DNA of 64,000 nt, from positions 429,248 through 493,247 of the forward strand of contig CANNAC010000003.1 in assembly GCA_947502495.1 (NCBI GenBank), in the 5' to 3' direction. This document shows positions 1 to 8,388 of the stretch, piece by piece (the first letter of the stretch is position 1; every line of letters starts with the position of its first letter). A model generated the notes under the pieces. The model was not told where the DNA came from, searched no databases, and saw only the letters and a program-made list of their open reading frames with translations. The position numbers and the translations under genes are program-made. This DNA is from an uncultured Flavobacteriaceae bacterium. Its GTDB lineage: Bacteria > Bacteroidota > Bacteroidia > Flavobacteriales > Flavobacteriaceae.

Positions 1-423
1 GAAGAATTAACTGTTTTTCAAACCGTAGATGAAGTTGCTAAAGGAGATATACGTACACAGATAAAAAATATTCTAGGTCGCTTTATGTTTAAAGGTGAAG
101 ATATTGATAAAAAAGTGAGTGTGCTTTCTGGTGGAGAAAAAACCAGATTGGCAATGGTGAAACTTTTATTAGAACCTGTAAACTTGCTGATTTTAGATGA
201 GCCAACAAACCATTTAGATTTAAAATCTAAAGATGTACTAAAGGAAGCTTTGTTAGATTTTGATGGTACTTTAATATTAGTATCACACGATAGAGATTTT
301 CTACAAGGTTTATCTAATAAAGTATTCGAATTTAAAGACAAACGTGTGATCGAGCACTTTGAAACAGTCGATGATTTCTTAGCTAGAAATAGAATAGAAA
401 GCTTAAAAGCGATTGATTTATAA
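1..423 (+). CDS. ABC-F family ATPase, 3' part (5' end outside window)
   Basis: The reading frame is open from base 1, so this is the C-terminal end of a longer protein; an internal ATG at 85 is not the real start. The visible 140 residues are the second nucleotide-binding domain of an ABC-F protein: signature LSGGE near residues 42-46, Walker B LLILDEPTNHLD near 62-73 and the H-loop VSHDRD near 94-99. ABC-F proteins have two fused ATPase domains and no membrane part, and act on ribosomes (translation factors of the EttA/Uup type or ribosome protection). The protein ends about 40 residues after the H-loop, so it lacks the C-terminal coiled-coil extension of Uup. Which ABC-F subfamily it belongs to cannot be told without the N-terminal half and the linker. 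Confidence 0.93.
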   Translation, partial: EELTVFQTVDEVAKGDIRTQIKNILGRFMFKGEDIDKKVSVLSGGEKTRLAMVKLLLEPVNLLILDEPTNHLDLKSKDVLKEALLDFDGTLILVSHDRDFLQGLSNKVFEFKDKRVIEHFETVDDFLARNRIESLKAIDL

Positions 424-524
424 TCGTTTCATTTTATAAGGGTTTTAAAGCCGTTTCATTTTTGGAATCGTTTTTGTAATTGTCATGATGCACAATATTT
501 AATTTAACCATTAGTTATATCCTT

Positions 525-1694
525 ATGAGAGTATTATTAGCCATCGTATTTCTGTTCCATTTCTTAAGTTCTTTTGCACAATGGGAACCTGGTTTTGATG
601 TTAAAGAAGCGACTTCTACCATTGCTATGTGTAATAGTTTTAATTTTATAGAACAATATGGTACTAGCGAAAATATCATTCCGGAGCATTTTAATTTGCA
701 CCATACTTCCAATATATTAAGTATGGACAACAAGTTTGAAGTGTATGAAAACGATCATGTTGGTGTTATTAATTATAGAGGTTCTACAGATAAAATGATT
801 AGTTGGGTAGAGAATTGCTACTCTGCTATGATTCCTGCAAAAGGCGAAATTATTATAGATGAGAAAGCACACGATTATGCTTTTGCTTCCAATGAAAATG
901 CTGCTGTTCACGCTGGTTACGGATTAACAGTGGTGATGCTTTCCGAAGAAATTATAGAGCAAATCAAAGCCTTAAATAAAAAAGGAATCTATGATATTAT
1001 GATAACGGGACATAGTCAAGGTGGTGCTTTGGCGAGCCTGACAAGAGCATATTTAGAAAATTTACCAAAAGGCAAATTGTCAAAAAAGAATAGCTATAAA
1101 ACCTATGCGTATGCGCAACCAATGTCTGGAAATAAAGAGTTTTCGGAAGAATATAATACCAGATTTAGTGATGCCGGAACCAGTTATTCCATTATAAATG
1201 CAGAAGATCCTGTGCCATATATGCCTTTTAATTATGAAGAAGAAAAACTAGTTACTAAAGAAAAAGTAAGAGGTTGGCTTTTTGGTGATACCGAATTTAA
1301 AGCTAAAAAACTTGGTCAAGATGCTTTTATTCGATTGTTTGAAAGGGGATTAACGGGTTATGTAAAAGGAAGCAATACGTTAATTAATAAGATTCTAGGA
1401 TTGAAATTCGGAAAAATTGAAATGCCTGCGTTTGTAGCAGATATTAATTATTATCCTACAGGAGAACTAAAAGAACTTCCAATATTTGAGTATCCAAAAG
1501 TAGCAGTCGATCCTTCTGAAGCATCAGAAGAGGAAAGGAAAGATTTAGAACAAGATGCTAACGGAAAATGGTATAAAAAGGAAGCGAAATTTTTTCAGCA
1601 TAAGCCTTATAATTATTATGTTGCTGTACTAAAAAAATGGAACGTTCCTGCATATAATCGTTTAGAGGAAAGGTATTTACTTAGTGATTTGTAA
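525..1694 (+). CDS. Secreted class 3 lipase-like alpha/beta hydrolase
   Basis: A 389-residue protein with a clear signal peptide (MRVLLAIVFLFHFLSSFAQ), so it is probably exported. The nucleophile elbow ITGHSQGGALASL (Ser near residue 164) follows a hydrophobic strand, and NAEDPVPYMPF about 65 residues later fits the catalytic Asp region of the class 3 lipase fold (PF01764). The region before the elbow, with VGVINYRGSTDKMISWVENC, also resembles that family, where RGT-like motifs help form the oxyanion hole. The catalytic His is not certain from sequence alone; HKPYNYY near the C terminus is one candidate. Substrate unknown: lipid ester or another acyl ester. It stands alone between the ABC-F gene and the radical SAM gene. 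Confidence 0.8.
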   Translation: MRVLLAIVFLFHFLSSFAQWEPGFDVKEATSTIAMCNSFNFIEQYGTSENIIPEHFNLHHTSNILSMDNKFEVYENDHVGVINYRGSTDKMISWVENCYSAMIPAKGEIIIDEKAHDYAFASNENAAVHAGYGLTVVMLSEEIIEQIKALNKKGIYDIMITGHSQGGALASLTRAYLENLPKGKLSKKNSYKTYAYAQPMSGNKEFSEEYNTRFSDAGTSYSIINAEDPVPYMPFNYEEEKLVTKEKVRGWLFGDTEFKAKKLGQDAFIRLFERGLTGYVKGSNTLINKILGLKFGKIEMPAFVADINYYPTGELKELPIFEYPKVAVDPSEASEEERKDLEQDANGKWYKKEAKFFQHKPYNYYVAVLKKWNVPAYNRLEERYLLSDL

Positions 1695-1877
1695 AATATA
1701 CTATTGCAATAAACCGTTTTAAATTCCTTATTTTAAATTTTCTATGTTGTAGAATTTCTTCCGAAAAACAGAGAAATCAAACCCTATTTACCTACTTTAT
1801 TTTATTTCTTGAGACTTTAGACTTCTAAAAAATTTGCTAAACCCTTTTATAATAATGGCTAAGAGTGTTTTTTTGAC

Positions 1878-1885
1878 TATTTTTG
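1878..1885 (+). promoter_or_regulatory. Probable -7 promoter box TATTTTTG for the YgiQ-like gene
   Basis: The octamer matches the Bacteroidota sigma-ABfr -7 consensus TAnnTTTG. No good TTG -33 box is seen at the expected distance. The box ends 7 bp before the ATG at 1893, so transcription would start at or very near the start codon and the mRNA would be almost leaderless. Confidence 0.45.
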
Positions 1886-1892
1886 CAACAAT

Positions 1893-3854
1893 ATGCAAGA
1901 ATTAAAACTTTCAGATTGGTTACCTACCACAAACAAAGAGGTGAAAATACGCGGTTGGCAAGAGCTAGACGTTATACTTTTTAGTGGCGATGCTTACGTA
2001 GATCATCCAACGTTTGGTCCTGCGGTTATAGGACGTTTGTTAGAAAGTTTTGGTTTGCGTGTTGCTATAGTACCACAGCCAAGTGTTACCGATAATTTAC
2101 AAGATTTTGTAAAATTAGGGAAGCCAAAATTATTTTTTGGTGTGACTGGTGGTTGTATGGATCCTATGATTAGCAACTATAATGCAAATAAAAAGAGACG
2201 AGATAAAGATGCATATACGCCAAATGGAGATATTGGTTTTCGTCCAGATTATGCTACTTCTGTATATTCTAAAATCTTAAAAGATAAATGGCCAGATACA
2301 CCCGTTTTAATTGGTGGTATTGAAGCTTCTTTACGTCGTGTTACGCATTACGATTATTGGAGTGATAAGCTAATGCCAACTATTTTAGAAACTTCTAAAG
2401 CAGATATGTTGGTGTACGGAATGGGAGAGCAACCATTACGTGAAGTAGTGCGTTTATTACAAAAAGGAGTTCCTTTTAGTAGTATTAATACGATTATGCA
2501 AACGGCAGTTTTATTAGATGCAGATGCTAAAGTTCCTAAAAATAGTAATTGGGAAGATGTAGAAATACAGTCTCATGAAGTTTGTTTAAGCGATAAGAAG
2601 AAATATGCTTCTAACTTTAAAACCATAGAACAAGAATCGAATAAATTAGCGGCACGACGCATTTTTCAGAAAGTAGGAGGAAAGCTGCTAATGATCAATC
2701 CGCCATATCCAACCATGACCGAAGCTGAAATTGATGCTTCTTTCGATTTACCATACACCAGATTACCACATCCAAAATATAATAAACGTGGACCAATTCC
2801 TGCGTTTGAAATGATTAAGTTTTCCATCAATATCCATAGAGGTTGTTTTGGTGGTTGTAGCTTTTGTACTATTTCTGCGCATCAAGGAAAATTTATAGCG
2901 TCGCGTAGTAAAGAATCTATTTTAAAAGAAGTAGATACGGTTGCAAATATGCCAGACTTTAAAGGCTATTTGAGTGATATTGGAGGCCCAAGTGCGAACA
3001 TGTATCAAATGAAAGGGAAAGTACAATCTATTTGCGACAAGTGTGTTGCGCCTAGTTGTATTTCGCCTGTAATATGTAGTAATTTAGATACGTCACATAA
3101 GCCGTTAACCGAATTATATCAAGCTGTAGATAGTCATCCAAAAGTAAAAAAATCTTTTATCGGTTCTGGAATTAGACACGATATGTTAGTACCAGAATTT
3201 AATAAGAATGCAGATCCAAAAGAACTAGATGCATATACCGAAGAAGTGATGACTAAGCACGTTTCTGGCCGACTTAAAGTAGCGCCAGAACATACTAGTG
3301 ATCCGGTTTTAAAACTGATGCGTAAACCTTCGTTTAAATACTTTCATAAGTTTAAAGAGCGTTTCGATAAGATTAATGTAGCGAAGAATTTAAAGCTTCA
3401 GCTAATCCCTTATTTTATATCGAATCATCCGGCTTGTGAAGTAGAAGATATGGCAAACCTAGCTGCCGAAACGAAAGATTTGGGTTTTCAGCTAGAACAA
3501 GTACAAGGTTTTACACCAACGCCAATGACGGTTGCTACGGTAATTTATTATAGTGGTTATCATCCGTACACGCTTAAAAAAGTAAATACGCCTATTACTA
3601 GAAAAGAAAAAGATGAACAACATCGTTTTTTCTTCTGGTATAAAGAAGAAAATAAAGCGTGGATAAAAAAGACCTTAAATAGATTAGGTCGTGAAGATTT
3701 ACTAAAAGTATTACTTCCTGAAAAGGATGAAAAATGGCGAAAAAATAAACCTACAGGAGAAACTAAAAATACATTTAATGATGCTGTAGCTCCTATTCCT
3801 TTTAACCAAAGAAAGAATAAGGCGAAGTTTAGAGGTAAGAAGAAGAAGCGTTAA
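1893..3854 (+). CDS. YgiQ family radical SAM protein
   Basis: A 653-residue protein with the long N-terminal region of the YgiQ family (DUF3362/UPF0313), opening with SDWLPTTNKEVKIRGWQELD and the conserved FSGDAYVDHP. The radical SAM cluster motif is RGCFGGCSFC, with Cys318, Cys322 and Cys325 binding the 4Fe-4S cluster and SAM. A second cysteine-rich stretch (ICDKCVAPSCISPVICSN) about 65 residues later is typical of the family. The C terminus is strongly basic (KNKAKFRGKKKKR), which suggests nucleic acid or ribosome contact. The physiological reaction of YgiQ proteins is not established. The length is usual for the family and the ATG start matches the expected N terminus. It is a single gene with its own -7 box. 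Confidence 0.93.
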   Translation: MQELKLSDWLPTTNKEVKIRGWQELDVILFSGDAYVDHPTFGPAVIGRLLESFGLRVAIVPQPSVTDNLQDFVKLGKPKLFFGVTGGCMDPMISNYNANKKRRDKDAYTPNGDIGFRPDYATSVYSKILKDKWPDTPVLIGGIEASLRRVTHYDYWSDKLMPTILETSKADMLVYGMGEQPLREVVRLLQKGVPFSSINTIMQTAVLLDADAKVPKNSNWEDVEIQSHEVCLSDKKKYASNFKTIEQESNKLAARRIFQKVGGKLLMINPPYPTMTEAEIDASFDLPYTRLPHPKYNKRGPIPAFEMIKFSINIHRGCFGGCSFCTISAHQGKFIASRSKESILKEVDTVANMPDFKGYLSDIGGPSANMYQMKGKVQSICDKCVAPSCISPVICSNLDTSHKPLTELYQAVDSHPKVKKSFIGSGIRHDMLVPEFNKNADPKELDAYTEEVMTKHVSGRLKVAPEHTSDPVLKLMRKPSFKYFHKFKERFDKINVAKNLKLQLIPYFISNHPACEVEDMANLAAETKDLGFQLEQVQGFTPTPMTVATVIYYSGYHPYTLKKVNTPITRKEKDEQHRFFFWYKEENKAWIKKTLNRLGREDLLKVLLPEKDEKWRKNKPTGETKNTFNDAVAPIPFNQRKNKAKFRGKKKKR

Positions 3855-3923
3855 ATTACCGAAAGTAGCTATTTGCAATGTGCTCACACGTAAAAAAAGG
3901 TATTTAAGGGAATCGTATTTATT

Positions 3924-4904
3924 ATGAGTCGAATAAAAAAGCTGGTACTTAATTTAGTTATTATAGGTTCAATCACCATTTTTTTATTTGAAATTTCCTA
4001 CCGATTTTCTGTAATCGATTTTTATAAAACCGAATTTACTGCGCTAAATAAAGAAATAGCAACAGACTCGGTAGATTATTTAGTTTTTGGAGATTCCTTT
4101 TCTGCATTCCCTAATGGTTATATTAATTACTTAAATCAAACAACAAACAAAACTTTTGTTAATGCCGCTGTACCAGGAATTGGCCCTAATCAAGTAAATA
4201 CATTTGCGAACAGAAGGATTAAAGAATTTGCTCCTAAAGCTATTATTTATCAGGTGTATGTTGGCAACGATCTTATAGATGTTGAACATTTAACCAATTA
4301 TAAAACCTTATCTTTTTCTAGAAATGTATATTGGGATGTTTCCGATTATTTATTAAGTATATCCTATTTCAACTATCGATTTGCAAGTTATTATTCCAAT
4401 AAATTGGCATTAGAAAAAGAAGCTATTGGCCAACCATTCTCAGCAGCATATTATAATAAAAGGTCTAAATTGCTTTTTAAAGCAAATGCTAATTATTTAT
4501 ATGAAACCGTAACGGTTACGGGCGATTTGGAAGATAGATATGCATCTTGGATTACGAGCATGAAAAAATTTATGGATAAAGTACCCGTAAATATTCCGGT
4601 TTCTATTATTTTTATTCCGCATTGTTCGCAGGTTAACGATCGCTATCTTAATAGGATGGAAGTTATTGGTGCGAATTTTAAGGATGCAAAAGAATATAAA
4701 AATGTAAATTACCCGTTATTTGTTAAAGCATCTGCAGATTTAAAAATGTATAAAAACATTCGTTTTTTAAATCCGTTAAGCAAGATAAAAGCAAAAGATT
4801 CGATGTCTAAACCGTTATATTATAATAACGATCCACATTTTAAAGAATTTGGGCATACTGTTTTAGGAGAATTTATTAAAGAGGAACTATTAATTAAGGA
4901 ATAA
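3924..4904 (+). CDS. SGNH/GDSL hydrolase-like membrane-anchored protein
   Basis: A 326-residue protein with one N-terminal membrane segment (LNLVIIGSITIFLFEISYRF), so the domain probably lies outside the cytoplasmic membrane. SGNH blocks can be seen: block I VFGDSFSA with the nucleophile Ser near residue 58, block III VYVGNDLID and block V NNDPHFKEFGH with the Asp-x-His pair. Such proteins act as esterases or as acyl-transferring partners in polysaccharide O-acetylation. It ends 3 bp before the carbamoyltransferase gene and forms the first gene of a four-gene operon with the SxtI/J/K-like genes. SGNH genes often accompany that trio, so a joint role in decorating one glycan or small molecule is inferred. 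Confidence 0.85.
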   Translation: MSRIKKLVLNLVIIGSITIFLFEISYRFSVIDFYKTEFTALNKEIATDSVDYLVFGDSFSAFPNGYINYLNQTTNKTFVNAAVPGIGPNQVNTFANRRIKEFAPKAIIYQVYVGNDLIDVEHLTNYKTLSFSRNVYWDVSDYLLSISYFNYRFASYYSNKLALEKEAIGQPFSAAYYNKRSKLLFKANANYLYETVTVTGDLEDRYASWITSMKKFMDKVPVNIPVSIIFIPHCSQVNDRYLNRMEVIGANFKDAKEYKNVNYPLFVKASADLKMYKNIRFLNPLSKIKAKDSMSKPLYYNNDPHFKEFGHTVLGEFIKEELLIKE

Positions 4905-4907
4905 TTT

Positions 4908-6665
4908 ATGAGTTATATTTTAGGGATATCTGCGTTCTATCATGATTCTGCCGCATGTTTATTAAAAAACGGAAAAATTGTTGCCGCAGCTCAAGAAGAA
5001 CGATTTTCTAGAATAAAGCACGATCAGCAACTTCCAAAACTAGCCATTGCCTTTTGTTTAAAAGAAGCGAATATCGATATTTCAAAAGTGGATCTAGTCG
5101 TTTTTTACGAAAAGCCCTTTTTAAAATTTGATCGAATAATTAATACCATTCAAAAGACAACACCTTTTGCTTTTGATTTTTTCAGAAAAGCAATAAAGTC
5201 TTGGACCAAAATAAAATTATGGATTCCAGTTGTAATAAAAAACGAACTCGATTACCATAAAGAAATCATTTTCTCCGAACATCACGAAGCACATGCTGCG
5301 GGAAGTTTTTTTACATCTCCATATCTTAAAAGCGCAATTATCACCATTGATGGTGTAGGAGAAAAAGCCTGTACCACTATTGGGATTGGAGAAGGCAATA
5401 AAGTAACCATTTTAAAAGAGCAGCATTACCCGCATTCTTTCGGACTTTTATATAGTGCGTTTACACAGTATTGTGGTTTTAGAGTGAATTCTGGAGAATA
5501 CAAGTTAATGGGTTTAGCTCCTTATGGTAAACCTATTTATAAAGAATTGATTTTAGATAATTTTGTTACTATTACCAAAGAAGGAGAAGCCATACTAAAC
5601 CTGAAATATTTTTCTTTCGACAAAGGAAACTCTACTATTAATAAGGAGTTTTGTAAAGTATTTAAACGTCCGGCAAGATTGCCAGATGGAGAAATAGATG
5701 CGTTTTATAAAGATGTAGCAAGCTCTATTCAGGCAGTAACAGAAGATTTTATTATTACGCTAGCAAGTTATGCGAAGGAAATTACGGGTTTAGATTCTTT
5801 ATGTATGTCGGGTGGCGTTGCATTAAACTGTAAGGCAAACGGAGAATTAATAGTAAAGGAAGACATTTTTAAAAATATTTGGGTGCAGCCAGCATCTGGA
5901 GATAGCGGCACCGCAGTTGGAGCAGCATATATAGGTTGGTATCATTATTTAGAAAACCAACGCGAAGTGCTTAATAACTCGTTGATAGATCAGGTGTATT
6001 TAGGTCCGTCGTTTAAAGATGAAGAGATAGAAGCCTTATTACGTAAATATTCTATCACCTATAGTTATCAGAATAAGGACGTTTTATGTGATACCGTTTC
6101 TACGTATTTAGAAAATAAAATGATCATTGGATGGTTTCAAGGAAGAATGGAATTTGGACCAAGAGCTTTAGGAAACCGAAGCATTTTGGCAAATCCGTTA
6201 TATGAAGACATGAAAAGGCATGTAAATATGAGCATCAAAAAACGAGAAGGTTTTCGTCCTTTTGCTCCTATTGTATTAAAAGAAAAAGCGAACGATTGGT
6301 TTGCTAATTGTAAGCAATCGAAGTATATGCTTTTTACTTTTAGAAGTGATAAGTATTCTAAAATTCCATCTTGTATTCATGAAGATAGCACCGCAAGAGT
6401 ACAAACTTTAGAAAAAGAAGATAACCCATTATTGCATCAGCTTATTTCTAGCTTTGATAAGAAAACACAATGTCCCGTTTTAATAAATACTTCTTTTAAT
6501 GTAAGAGGAGAACCAATAGTTGCAATTCCAAAAGATGCTTTGAAATGTTTTTTTCAAACAGATATGGATGTTTTGGTTTTAGGAAATCATGTGATTTTAA
6601 AAACGGAAAACACTAGTAATATAGATCCCGAATTAACAAAAATTCAAGAATATGAGTTGGATTAA
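4908..6665 (+). CDS. O-carbamoyltransferase of the NodU/CmcH/SxtI family
   Basis: A 585-residue cytoplasmic enzyme. The N terminus ILGISAFYHDSAACLLKNG and the motif AAQEERFSRIKHD are hallmarks of the carbamoyltransferase N-terminal domain (PF02543). The C-terminal YrdC-like part carries GWFQGRMEFGPRALGNRSIL and PVLINTSFNVRGEPIV. These enzymes use carbamoyl phosphate and ATP to form carbamoyl-AMP and then carbamoylate a hydroxyl on a sugar, antibiotic or toxin precursor. The length is normal for the family. The next two small genes are homologous in type and order to SxtJ and SxtK, which follow the carbamoyltransferase SxtI in saxitoxin clusters. Here the setting is a glycan-like locus, so a sugar hydroxyl is the more likely acceptor; that is an inference. 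Confidence 0.93.
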   Translation: MSYILGISAFYHDSAACLLKNGKIVAAAQEERFSRIKHDQQLPKLAIAFCLKEANIDISKVDLVVFYEKPFLKFDRIINTIQKTTPFAFDFFRKAIKSWTKIKLWIPVVIKNELDYHKEIIFSEHHEAHAAGSFFTSPYLKSAIITIDGVGEKACTTIGIGEGNKVTILKEQHYPHSFGLLYSAFTQYCGFRVNSGEYKLMGLAPYGKPIYKELILDNFVTITKEGEAILNLKYFSFDKGNSTINKEFCKVFKRPARLPDGEIDAFYKDVASSIQAVTEDFIITLASYAKEITGLDSLCMSGGVALNCKANGELIVKEDIFKNIWVQPASGDSGTAVGAAYIGWYHYLENQREVLNNSLIDQVYLGPSFKDEEIEALLRKYSITYSYQNKDVLCDTVSTYLENKMIIGWFQGRMEFGPRALGNRSILANPLYEDMKRHVNMSIKKREGFRPFAPIVLKEKANDWFANCKQSKYMLFTFRSDKYSKIPSCIHEDSTARVQTLEKEDNPLLHQLISSFDKKTQCPVLINTSFNVRGEPIVAIPKDALKCFFQTDMDVLVLGNHVILKTENTSNIDPELTKIQEYELD

Positions 6666-7059
6666 TAACATATATCTTTCTGTACATAAAAATAGTATTC
6701 AGACAAAAAAGCAAAAACAATTTGGTCTGTTGCTTGTCGTTATTATTGCAATATTATTGGGGGTTTCCTTTTATAAAAATGGTTTTTTATTCGATGTTAA
6801 ACAAGTGGTACTACTTTCTAGTTTGTGCGTTGTTGGTGTAATTACCCTTTTAATACCAAAACTATTTTATCCGTTTTTAGTAGTTTGGCTATGTATTGGT
6901 GCTGTTTTCGGAGAGATTTCTTCGTTTATTATTCTAGGAATTTTGTATTATTGCTTTGTAAGTCCCATTACTTTCTTTTTACGATTAAAAAGTAAAAAAG
7001 AAATAACGAACGGTTGGGTTACTAAAACGAATACAATCGACTATAAAAAACTATCATAA
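6652..7059 (+). CDS. SxtJ-like small membrane protein
   Basis: A 135-residue protein with at least three hydrophobic segments (around LLLVVIIAILLGVSFY, VVLLSSLCVVGVITLLIP and a third near FLVVWLCIGAVFGEISSFIILGILYY; each is a membrane span). Position, size and the short basic tail match the SxtJ family, which is found next to NodU-type carbamoyltransferases. Its start overlaps the end of the carbamoyltransferase by 14 bp, which implies coupled translation. The function of SxtJ proteins is unknown; a role in placing the soluble transferase at the membrane is only a guess. Confidence 0.8.
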   Translation: MSWINNIYLSVHKNSIQTKKQKQFGLLLVVIIAILLGVSFYKNGFLFDVKQVVLLSSLCVVGVITLLIPKLFYPFLVVWLCIGAVFGEISSFIILGILYYCFVSPITFFLRLKSKKEITNGWVTKTNTIDYKKLS

Positions 7060-7221
7060 ATGAGTAGTAAATCGTCAATATTTTTAGAGTTTTTGAGGTT
7101 TCTAGTAAAGCAGAAAAAGTACTGGTTAATTCCTATTATTTTTGTTTTAGTATTATTGGCAGCCTTATTATTGTTTGCAGAAAACTCGGTATTATCTCCA
7201 TTTGTATATACTTTATTTTAG
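7060..7221 (+). CDS. SxtK-like / DUF5989 single-span membrane peptide
   Basis: A 53-residue ORF starting with ATG directly after the stop codon of the SxtJ-like gene (0 bp gap). It has a polar start (MSSKSSIFLEFLRFLVKQKK), then YWLIPIIFVLVLLAALLLFA as one membrane helix, and a short tail ENSVLSPFVYTLF. This pattern, with a KKYW(L)IP entry to the helix and a tail ending in SPF.YTLF, is that of DUF5989, and the size matches SxtK (about 54 residues). It is translated from the same operon as the carbamoyltransferase and SxtJ-like genes. Function unknown; the constant linkage suggests a small subunit of a membrane complex. Confidence 0.82.
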   Translation: MSSKSSIFLEFLRFLVKQKKYWLIPIIFVLVLLAALLLFAENSVLSPFVYTLF

Positions 7222-7238
7222 TAGATACAAATGGTTTT
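7198..7238. terminator. Inverted repeat between convergent operons, probable bidirectional terminator
   Basis: Perfect 10-bp arms CCATTTGTAT (7198-7207) and ATACAAATGG (7225-7234) enclose 17 bp and are followed by TTTT on the plus strand. It sits over the 3' end of the SxtK-like gene, just before the 3' end of the convergent SGNH gene, where a two-way terminator is expected. The T run is short, so strength is uncertain. Confidence 0.5.
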
Positions 7239-8376
7239 ACTGCTTCGCTATTTCCAACTTTATTTGGTTAAATATTTGTTGCGCTACAATTTCATTTCCT
7301 TTTTCTCCTGTGTGGCAAAAGTCGAAATAAATAGTTTCATTAAAATTATTAAACGCTGTACTAATATCTGTAAATGTACTGTCTGCTACTAAAATGCTAT
7401 CTTCTCGGATACTTTTGTAAGACAAGTGGTATAAATTTTTGTAGTATTCGTGATGTTTAGCTTGGTCTTCTTCTGCTTTACTTAATTCTTTTTTAGAATA
7501 TATTACGGGTTGCAAAAAGTTAAAGACCTTAAAGTCATAGTTGCTTTCTAAGCTTTTTGAAATTTTAATATAGCCAGCATATGTACTAGCAATACTTGTT
7601 GCTAAACTATTAGATCTAACTTCCATTTTGCGATATGGTGAATTTGTTTTAATTTTTAATCTTAGCGTAGTATACATACGATTCAGATTACTAGAGTTAA
7701 CCATTAATCGGATTCTCTTTTTGTAATCATGTCCAATTTTAAACTCTTTTTTTCGGTTGTAACTATTTGTAGGTAAACCGGCAACATTGTTTTGATGTGC
7801 CGAAATTACTTCGTTTACACCATCATAAAAAACCACAATATCTGGAATGTTATTTTTGGTTAGTTCGAGTTGTAGTTGTATGTTTTCCATCCCGCGAGTA
7901 TAACCATGACAACCAAAATTGGTGATCTCTATATTTTTATCGGGAAAAGAGCTGTGTATTAATTTCGATAATTCGGAAGGAATGGTATATGCATCACGAG
8001 CACCAGAACTGTACATGGTGGAACCTCCAAAACAAAATATTTTTAAAGCTGTGGTAGAATCTTTGATGCTTAAATTCACCGTTTTACGAATCCCGTTTTT
8101 GTAAATCGTATTCTGTTTACCAAGCATTTCTTTAAAACCATAATGTACATAGGGTTTCCATTCCATGTCTTGTTGTCGTAATTCTCTGAATATTTCTTTT
8201 ACAATATTAGGATCTAAATCTCCATATATACCAGAGGCGATTATCTTTTCGGTATTGGTATCAATGCCACTTTCATCGTGATAATTATAAAAAATACCTA
8301 AACCAATTTCGAGTATAAGAAAAAGTATAAGTGTATTTCTAATTATGATATATGTAAATTTCAGTTTGTTTTTCAC
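7237..8376 (-). CDS. SGNH hydrolase-like protein, GGS variant
   Basis: A 379-residue protein with an N-terminal membrane anchor (FTYIIIRNTLILFLILEIGLGIFY). Block I reads CFGGSTMYSSGARD, so the usual GDS is GGS; block III is VFYDGVNEV and block V is FDFCHTGEKGNEIV, keeping an Asp and a His. The catalytic Ser is therefore present but the neighbouring Asp is replaced, as in two other SGNH proteins of this window. It is convergent to the SxtIJK-like operon and is the last gene of a minus-strand run beginning at 12519. Likely an extracytoplasmic esterase or acyl-transfer partner for glycan modification; the substrate is unknown. Confidence 0.78.
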   Translation of the reverse strand: MKNKLKFTYIIIRNTLILFLILEIGLGIFYNYHDESGIDTNTEKIIASGIYGDLDPNIVKEIFRELRQQDMEWKPYVHYGFKEMLGKQNTIYKNGIRKTVNLSIKDSTTALKIFCFGGSTMYSSGARDAYTIPSELSKLIHSSFPDKNIEITNFGCHGYTRGMENIQLQLELTKNNIPDIVVFYDGVNEVISAHQNNVAGLPTNSYNRKKEFKIGHDYKKRIRLMVNSSNLNRMYTTLRLKIKTNSPYRKMEVRSNSLATSIASTYAGYIKISKSLESNYDFKVFNFLQPVIYSKKELSKAEEDQAKHHEYYKNLYHLSYKSIREDSILVADSTFTDISTAFNNFNETIYFDFCHTGEKGNEIVAQQIFNQIKLEIAKQ

Positions 8377-8388
8377 GAAGTAAATGGT

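Noticed and set aside
4908..7221. Saxitoxin-type toxin cluster
   Set aside because: Only the carbamoyltransferase trio is shared. There is no SxtA-like polyketide synthase, amidinotransferase or the related tailoring genes, and the surroundings are glycan-type genes.
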